From: Plasmopara viticola
Lineage: Eukaryota; Oomycota; Peronosporomycetes; Peronosporales; Peronosporaceae
Length of the DNA: 64,000 bases
NCBI GenBank assembly: GCA_001695595.3
Contig: MBPM02000150.1
Coordinates: forward strand, 1-64,000
Direction: 5' to 3'
Positions within the stretch are counted from its first letter, which is position 1. Every line of letters begins with the position of its first letter. Shown piece after piece: positions 59,561 through 64,000 of this stretch. The notes beneath the pieces are model-generated. The model was not told the DNA's origin. It saw only the letters and a list, made by a program, of their open reading frames with translations, and made no database searches. The position numbers and the translations under genes are program-made.

Positions 59561-59863
59561 GTTTAAGAGACTGCGTCTCCTTTTTCAAGTCACGACTTTG
59601 ACCAGATTATCAGTACAACTAAAGAGGACTTTGGAAGCATAAAACAACCCAACAATAGTCTCAAACGACGTTGCAGCTTCAATCATGTATCCTCACAATG
59701 GCTTTTTAAAAGTCAACTGACGAGGCTGAACTCTAGCTTTGGTTTTGCATCGTTTACGTCGATTACGCGCTATAACCATGGGACTAACACAATTGCGCAC
59801 GAGTTTGTCGTTCTTGTTAGCAAAATGCAACAAGACAGCACGTTATGTGTTAGGATGAATATC

Positions 59864-59935
59864 AGTCTCCGACGGGACTCGAACCCGCATCTCCCGCTTC
59901 GTAGGCGGATGCCTTATCCATTTAGCCACGGGGAC
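59864..59935 (-). tRNA. tRNA-Arg (ACG), probable pseudogene
   Basis: Copy 163. Variable-loop deletion, terminator lost, D-stem C12 to U. Confidence 0.6.
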
Positions 59936-60203
59936 CTTTTAAACCACGTCTCCTTTTTCAAGTTTCGACCTTAACCAGATTATCAGTACAAGTAAAGAAA
60001 ACTTTGGAAGCATAAAACAACCCTTCAATAGTCTTAAACGACCTTGCAGCTTATATCATGAATACTTCCAATGGCGTTTTGGTTTTGCATCGTTTACGTC
60101 GATTACGTGCTATAGCCATGGGACTAATACGATTGCGCACAAGTTTGTTGTTCTTGTTAGCAAAATGCAATAAGACAGCACGTTATGTGCTAAGATGAAA
60201 ATC

Positions 60204-60276
60204 AGGCTCCGACGGGACTCGAATCCGCAATCTCCCGCTTCGTAGGCGGATGCCTTATCCATTGGGCCACGGGGAC
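60204..60276 (-). tRNA. tRNA-Arg (ACG), GGAGCC variant
   Basis: Copy 164. U2:C71 and A53. Confidence 0.7.
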
Positions 60277-60571
60277 GTTTGAAAGACCACGTCTCCTTTT
60301 TCAAGTCACTACCTTAAACAGATTATCAGTACAAGAAAAGAGGATTTCGAAAGCATAAAACGACCCTACAATAGTCTTAAACGACCTTGCAGCTTTAATC
60401 ATGTATCCTCAAAATAGCATTTTATAAAGTCAACCGACGAGGCTGAGGTCTCGCTTCGGTCATGCATCGGTTACGTGCTATAGCCATGGGACTAATACAA
60501 TTGCGCATGAGTTTGTCGTTCTTGTTAGCAAAATGCAATAAGACAGCACGTTATGTCTTAGGATGAAAATC

Positions 60572-60644
60572 AGTCTTCGACGGGACTCGAACCCGCAATC
60601 TCCCGCTTCGTAGGCGGATTCCTTATCCATCTGGCCTCGCGGGC
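60572..60644 (-). tRNA. tRNA-Arg (ACG), degenerate
   Basis: Copy 165. The 5' end is scrambled (plus ctggcctcgcgggc), so the acceptor and box A are both damaged; also G10:A25. Confidence 0.5.
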
Positions 60645-61066
60645 AACTTTAGAGACCACGTCATCTCACTCAAGTCACTACCTTAACCAGATTATCAGTA
60701 CAACTAAAGAGGACTTTGGAAGCATAAAACGACCCTTCAATAGTCTTAAACGACCTTGCAGCTTTAATCATGTATCCTCACAATTGCATCTCAAAAAGCC
60801 AACCGACGAGGCTAAATCTCGCTTTGGTAACACCTTAACCAGATTATCAGTACAAGTAAAGAGGACTTTGGAAGCATAAAACAACCCAACAATAGTCTTA
60901 AACGACCTTGCAACTTTAATCATGTATCATCACAATGGCTTTTTGGTTTGCATCGCTTACGTCGATTACGTGCTATAGCCATGAGACTAATACAATTGCG
61001 CACCAGTTTGTCGTTCTTGTTAGTAAAATGCAATAAGACAGCACGTTATGTGTTAGGATGAAAATC
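60645..61066. repeat. fused unit lacking a tRNA
   Basis: At about 60828 the spacer jumps from gctttggt straight into aacaccttaaccag of the next unit. The distal spacer, the tRNA and its leader are deleted. Flanking tRNAs are therefore 495 bp apart. Confidence 0.85.
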
Positions 61067-61139
61067 AGGCTCCGACGGGACTCGAACCCGCAATCTCTCG
61101 CTTCGTAGGCGGATGCCTTATCCATTGGGCCACGGGGAC
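61067..61139 (-). tRNA. tRNA-Arg (ACG), GGAGCC variant
   Basis: Copy 167. U2:C71 and C28:A42; counterpart of 56197 but with box A intact. Confidence 0.7.
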
Positions 61140-61437
61140 GATTTAGAGACTGCGACTCCTTTTTCAAGTCACGACCTAAACCAGATTATCAGTACAACTA
61201 AAGAGAACTTTAAAAGCATAAAACAACCCTACAATAGTCTCAAACGACGTTGGAGCTTCAATCATGTATCCTAACAATGGCTTTTTGAAAAGTCAACCGA
61301 CGAGGCTGAACTCTCGCTTTGGTTTTGCATCGTTTACGTCGCTTACGTGCTAAAGCCACGGAACTAATTCAATTGCGCATCAGTTTGTCGTTCTTGGTAT
61401 GCAAAAAGACAGCGCGTTATGTGCTAGGATGAAAATC

Positions 61438-61473
61438 AGTCTCCGACGGGACTCGAACCCGCAATCTTTCGCT
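61438..61473 (-). pseudogene. truncated tRNA-Arg, 5' half deleted
   Basis: Copy 168, counterpart of 56568. Confidence 0.85.
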
Positions 61474-61774
61474 TTAGACACCACGTCTCCTTTCTCAAGT
61501 CACTACTTTATACAGATTGTCCGTACTAGTAAAGAGGACTTTGGAAGCATAAAACGACCCTTCAATAGTCGTAAGCGACCTTGCAGCTTTGATCATGTAT
61601 CCTCACAAGAGCTTTTTTAAAAGGCAACCTACGAGGCTGTACTCTCGCTTCGGTTTTGCATCGTTTACGTCGATTTCGTGCTATAGCCATGGGACTAATC
61701 CGATTGCGCACCAGTTTGTCGTTCTTGTTGGCAAAATGCAATAAGATAGCACGTTATGTGTTAGGATGAAAATC

Positions 61775-61847
61775 AGTCTCCGACGGGACTCGAATCTGCA
61801 ATCTCCCGCTTCGTAGGCGGATGCCTTATCCATAGGGCCACGGGGAC
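61775..61847 (-). tRNA. tRNA-Arg (ACG), T-stem variant
   Basis: Copy 169. Plus gaatctgc alters two T-stem bases; D loop ccatagggcc. Confidence 0.65.
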
Positions 61848-62151
61848 GTTTAAGAGACTGCGTCTCCTTTTTCAAAACACGACCTTAATTAGATTATCAG
61901 TACAACTAAAGAAAACTTTAGAAGCATAAACTAACCCTACAATAGTCTCAAACGACGTTGCAGCTTCGATCATGTATCCTCACAATGGCTTTTTTAAAAG
62001 TCAACTGACGAGGCTGAACTCTAGCTTTGGTTTTGCATCGCTTTCGTCGATTACGCGCTATAACCATGGGACTAACACAATTGCGCACGAGTTTGTCGTT
62101 CTTGTTAGCAAAATGCAACAAGACAGCACGTTATGTGTTAGGATGAATATC

Positions 62152-62223
62152 AGTCTCCGACGGGACTCGAACCCGCATCTCCCGCTTCGTAGGCGGATGC
62201 CTTATCCATTTAGCCACGGGGAC
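62152..62223 (-). tRNA. tRNA-Arg (ACG), probable pseudogene
   Basis: Copy 170. Variable-loop deletion, terminator lost, D-stem C12 to U. Confidence 0.6.
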
Positions 62224-62526
62224 CTTTTAAAGACCACGTCTCCTTTTTCAAGTTACGACCTTAACTACATTATCAGTACAAGTAACGAGACTTCGGAAGC
62301 ATAAATCAACCCTACAATAGTCTTAAACGACCTTGCAGCTTCAATCATGTATCCTCACAATGGCTTTTTGAAAAGTCAACCGACGGGGCTGAAGTCTCGC
62401 TTTGGTTTTGCATCGTTTACGTCGATTACGTGCTATAGCTATGGGACTAATTCAATTGCGCACGCGTTTGTCGTTCTTGTTAGCAAAATGCAATAAGATA
62501 GCACGTTATGTGTTAGGATGAAAATC

Positions 62527-62599
62527 AGGCTCCGACGGGACTCGAACCCGCAATCTCTCGCTTCGTAGGCGGATGCCTTATCCATTGGGCCACGGGGAT
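62527..62599 (-). tRNA. tRNA-Arg (ACG), acceptor variants
   Basis: Copy 171. G1 changed (plus ggggatt), U2:C71 and C28:A42. Confidence 0.6.
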
Positions 62600-62897
62600 T
62601 ATTTAGAGACTGCGACTCCTTTTTCAAGTCACGACCTTAACCAGATTATCAGTACAACTAAAGAGGACTTTAGAAGCATAGAAAGACCCTACAATAGTCT
62701 TAAACGACCTTGCAGCTTCAATCATGTATCCTAACAATGGCTTTTTGAAAAGTCAACCGACGAGGCTGAACTCTCGCTTTGGTTTTGCATCGTTTACGTC
62801 GATTACGTGCTATAGCCACGGAACTAATACAATTGCGCACCAGTTTGTCGTTCTTGGTATGCAAAAAGACAGCGCGTTATGTGCTAGGATGAAAATC

Positions 62898-62933
62898 AGT
62901 CTCCGACGGGACTTGAACCCGCAATCTTTCGCT
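62898..62933 (-). pseudogene. truncated tRNA-Arg, 5' half deleted
   Basis: Copy 172, the 19176 class; a further small deletion follows (cacgtcacacta). Confidence 0.85.
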
Positions 62934-63221
62934 TTAGACACCACGTCACACTACTTTATACAGATTGTCCGTACTAGTTAAGAAGACTTTGGAAGCATAA
63001 AACGACCCTTCAATAGTTTAACCGACCTTGCAGCTTTGATCATGTATCCTCACAAGAGCTTTTTAAAAAGCCAACCTACGAGGCTGTACTCTCGCTTTGG
63101 TTTTGCATCGTTTACGTCGATTACGTGCTATAGCCATGGGACTAATACGATTGCGCACGAGTTTGTCGTTCTTGTTAGCAAAATGCAATAAGACAGCGCG
63201 TTATGTGCTAGGATGAAAATC

Positions 63222-63294
63222 AGTCTTCGACGGGACTCGAATCCGCAATCTCCCGCTTCGTAGGCGGATGCCTTATCCATTGGGCCACGGGGAC
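63222..63294 (-). tRNA. tRNA-Arg (ACG), multiple stem variants
   Basis: Copy 173. C5:A68 and A53. Confidence 0.65.
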
Positions 63295-63507
63295 GTTTTA
63301 GAGACTGCGTCTCCTTTTTCAAGTCATGACCTTAACCAGATCATCAGTACAACTAAAGAGGACTTTGGAAGCATAAAACAACCCTACAATACTCTTTAAC
63401 GACCTTGCAGCTTCAATCATGTATCCTCACAATGGCTTTTTAAAAAAGTCAACCGACGAGGCTGAACTCTCGCTTTGGCTTTGCATCGTTTACGTCGATT
63501 ACGTGCT

Positions 63508-63537
63508 ATAGCCATGGGACTAATAGCCATGGGACTA
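63508..63537. repeat. 15-bp tandem duplication in spacer
   Basis: The word atagccatgggacta is present twice in a row, a simple slippage duplication private to this unit. Confidence 0.85.
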
Positions 63538-63614
63538 ATACAATTGCGCACGCGTTTGTCGTTCTTGTTAGCAAAATGCAACAAGACAGCACGTTATGTG
63601 TTAGGATGAAAATC

Positions 63615-63687
63615 AGGCTCCGACGGGACTCGAATCCGCAATCTCCTGCTTCGTAGGCGGATGCCTTATCCATTGGGCCACGGGGAC
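63615..63687 (-). tRNA. tRNA-Arg (ACG), GGAGCC variant
   Basis: Copy 174. U2:C71, A53 and C29:A41. Confidence 0.65.
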
Positions 63688-63991
63688 GTTTTAGAGACTG
63701 CGTCTCCTTTTTCAAGTCACGACCTTAAACAGATTATCAGTACAACTAAAGAGGACTTTGGTAGCATAGAAAGACCCTACAATAGTCTTAAACGACCTTG
63801 CAGCTTCAATCATGTATCCTCACAATGGCTTTTTAAAAAGTCAACCGACGAGGCTGAACTCTAGCTTTGGTTTTGCATCTTTTACGTCGATTACGCGCTA
63901 TAGCCATGGGACTAATACAATTGCGCACCAGTTTGTCGTTCTTGTTAGCAAAATGCAACAAGACAGCACGTTATGTGTTAGGATGAAAATC

Positions 63992-64000
63992 AGGCTCCGA
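63992..64000 (-). tRNA. tRNA-Arg 3' end, cut by window end
   Basis: Copy 175. Only the discriminator and acceptor 3' strand are visible (GGAGCC variant). It shows the array continues beyond the window. Confidence 0.6.

Larger units (their letters stand above)
1..64000. repeat. tandem array of ~376-bp tRNA-Arg-bearing units
   Basis: About 174 head-to-tail units fill the window, and the array is cut by both edges (first base inside a T stem, last bases inside an acceptor stem). Each unit reads, on the plus strand, as the complement of a 73-nt tRNA followed by about 303 bp of spacer. Distances between neighbouring tRNAs are mostly 374-377 bp, shorter (324-339 bp) in deleted units. No unit is inverted, and no unrelated DNA was seen between units. 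Unequal exchange and gene conversion are the likely drivers, because exact periods, shared deletions and multi-unit blocks recur. Known tandem tRNA arrays occur in Entamoeba and in some animals and plants. The Entamoeba arrays have AT-rich short-tandem-repeat spacers, which are absent here. Confidence 0.97.
46264..64000. repeat. diverged, rearranged domain
   Basis: Spacers and tRNAs both vary strongly: GGAGCC acceptor variants, T-stem gaatcc variants, D-stem damage, terminator losses, truncated copies, a scrambled unit (46974-47348), a fused unit without tRNA (60645-61066) and long-range block duplications. Leaders are mostly gagactgcgtctcc or gagaccgcg. This looks like an older or less homogenised part of the array. 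Confidence 0.85.

Noticed and set aside
398..64000. Recurrent minus-strand reading frames of about 60-66 codons containing GPMDKASAYEAGDCGFES
   Set aside because: They are the tRNA body read as protein, extended into spacer. They recur with the 376-bp period, break with any indel, and have no codon-level signal. Similar tRNA-derived peptides are common false annotations.
125..64000. Recurrent plus-strand reading frames (for example with MPYPLGHGD or LRRDSNPQS)
   Set aside because: These are the antisense of the tRNA plus spacer. Open frames are kept only by the repeat; there is no start context, domain or conserved length.
1..64000. CRISPR array
   Set aside because: The period is far too long, the spacers are themselves repeated, and the repeat is a tRNA gene with Pol III signals.
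1..64000. tRNA-derived SINE insertions
   Set aside because: A SINE family would be dispersed, with poly-A or simple-repeat tails and target-site duplications. Here units abut in one orientation with a fixed period.
1..64000. Bacterial, phage or organelle tRNA cluster
   Set aside because: Single isoacceptor, no encoded CCA, box A and B, a T4 stop and no neighbouring protein genes all point to eukaryotic nuclear DNA.
1..64000. Entamoeba-type tRNA array
   Set aside because: Not excluded, but those spacers are AT-rich short tandem repeats. The spacer here is complex sequence of moderate base composition.

Overview
The whole window is one tandem array. A repeat of about 375-377 bp is copied head to tail, always in the same orientation, from the first base to the last, and it runs off both edges of the window. 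Each unit carries one tRNA-like gene on the minus strand plus about 303 bp of spacer. By eye I count 173 tRNA loci: 158 full-length, 13 internally deleted, and 2 cut by the window edges. Two more unit positions have lost the tRNA entirely.

The gene folds as a nuclear-type tRNA-Arg with anticodon ACG. It has a 73-nt cloverleaf, no intron, no encoded CCA, perfect internal box A and box B, and a TTTT terminator two bases after the discriminator base. This is eukaryotic RNA polymerase III architecture, so the window is eukaryotic nuclear DNA. The tRNA body looks animal-like (Arg-CCU/UCU relatives), but species and phylum cannot be fixed from the sequence. I see no credible protein gene; the short reading frames that recur with the repeat period are translations of the tRNA gene and its spacer.

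Layout: (1) 1-19 kb, very homogeneous domain A, with runs at exactly 377 bp. (2) 19.2-21.6 kb, a junction with truncated tRNAs and short units. (3) 21.6-38.8 kb, homogeneous domain B with its own diagnostic bases. (4) 38.8-41.3 kb, a second mixed junction. (5) 41.3-46.2 kb, a four-unit higher-order repeat of about 1.5 kb. (6) 46.3-64 kb, a diverged domain with shuffled blocks, segmental duplications, scrambled units and tRNAs with damaged stems, box A or terminators. This gradient looks like the edge of a satellite: homogenised on the left, decaying on the right.

The central puzzle is function. Almost all copies keep the Pol III promoter elements and anticodon, yet nearly every copy also carries the same C4:A69 mismatch in the acceptor stem and a U at discriminator position 73. 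The array may be a huge amplification of a working tRNA gene, a tRNA-derived satellite, or a dense row of TFIIIC sites with a chromosomal role.
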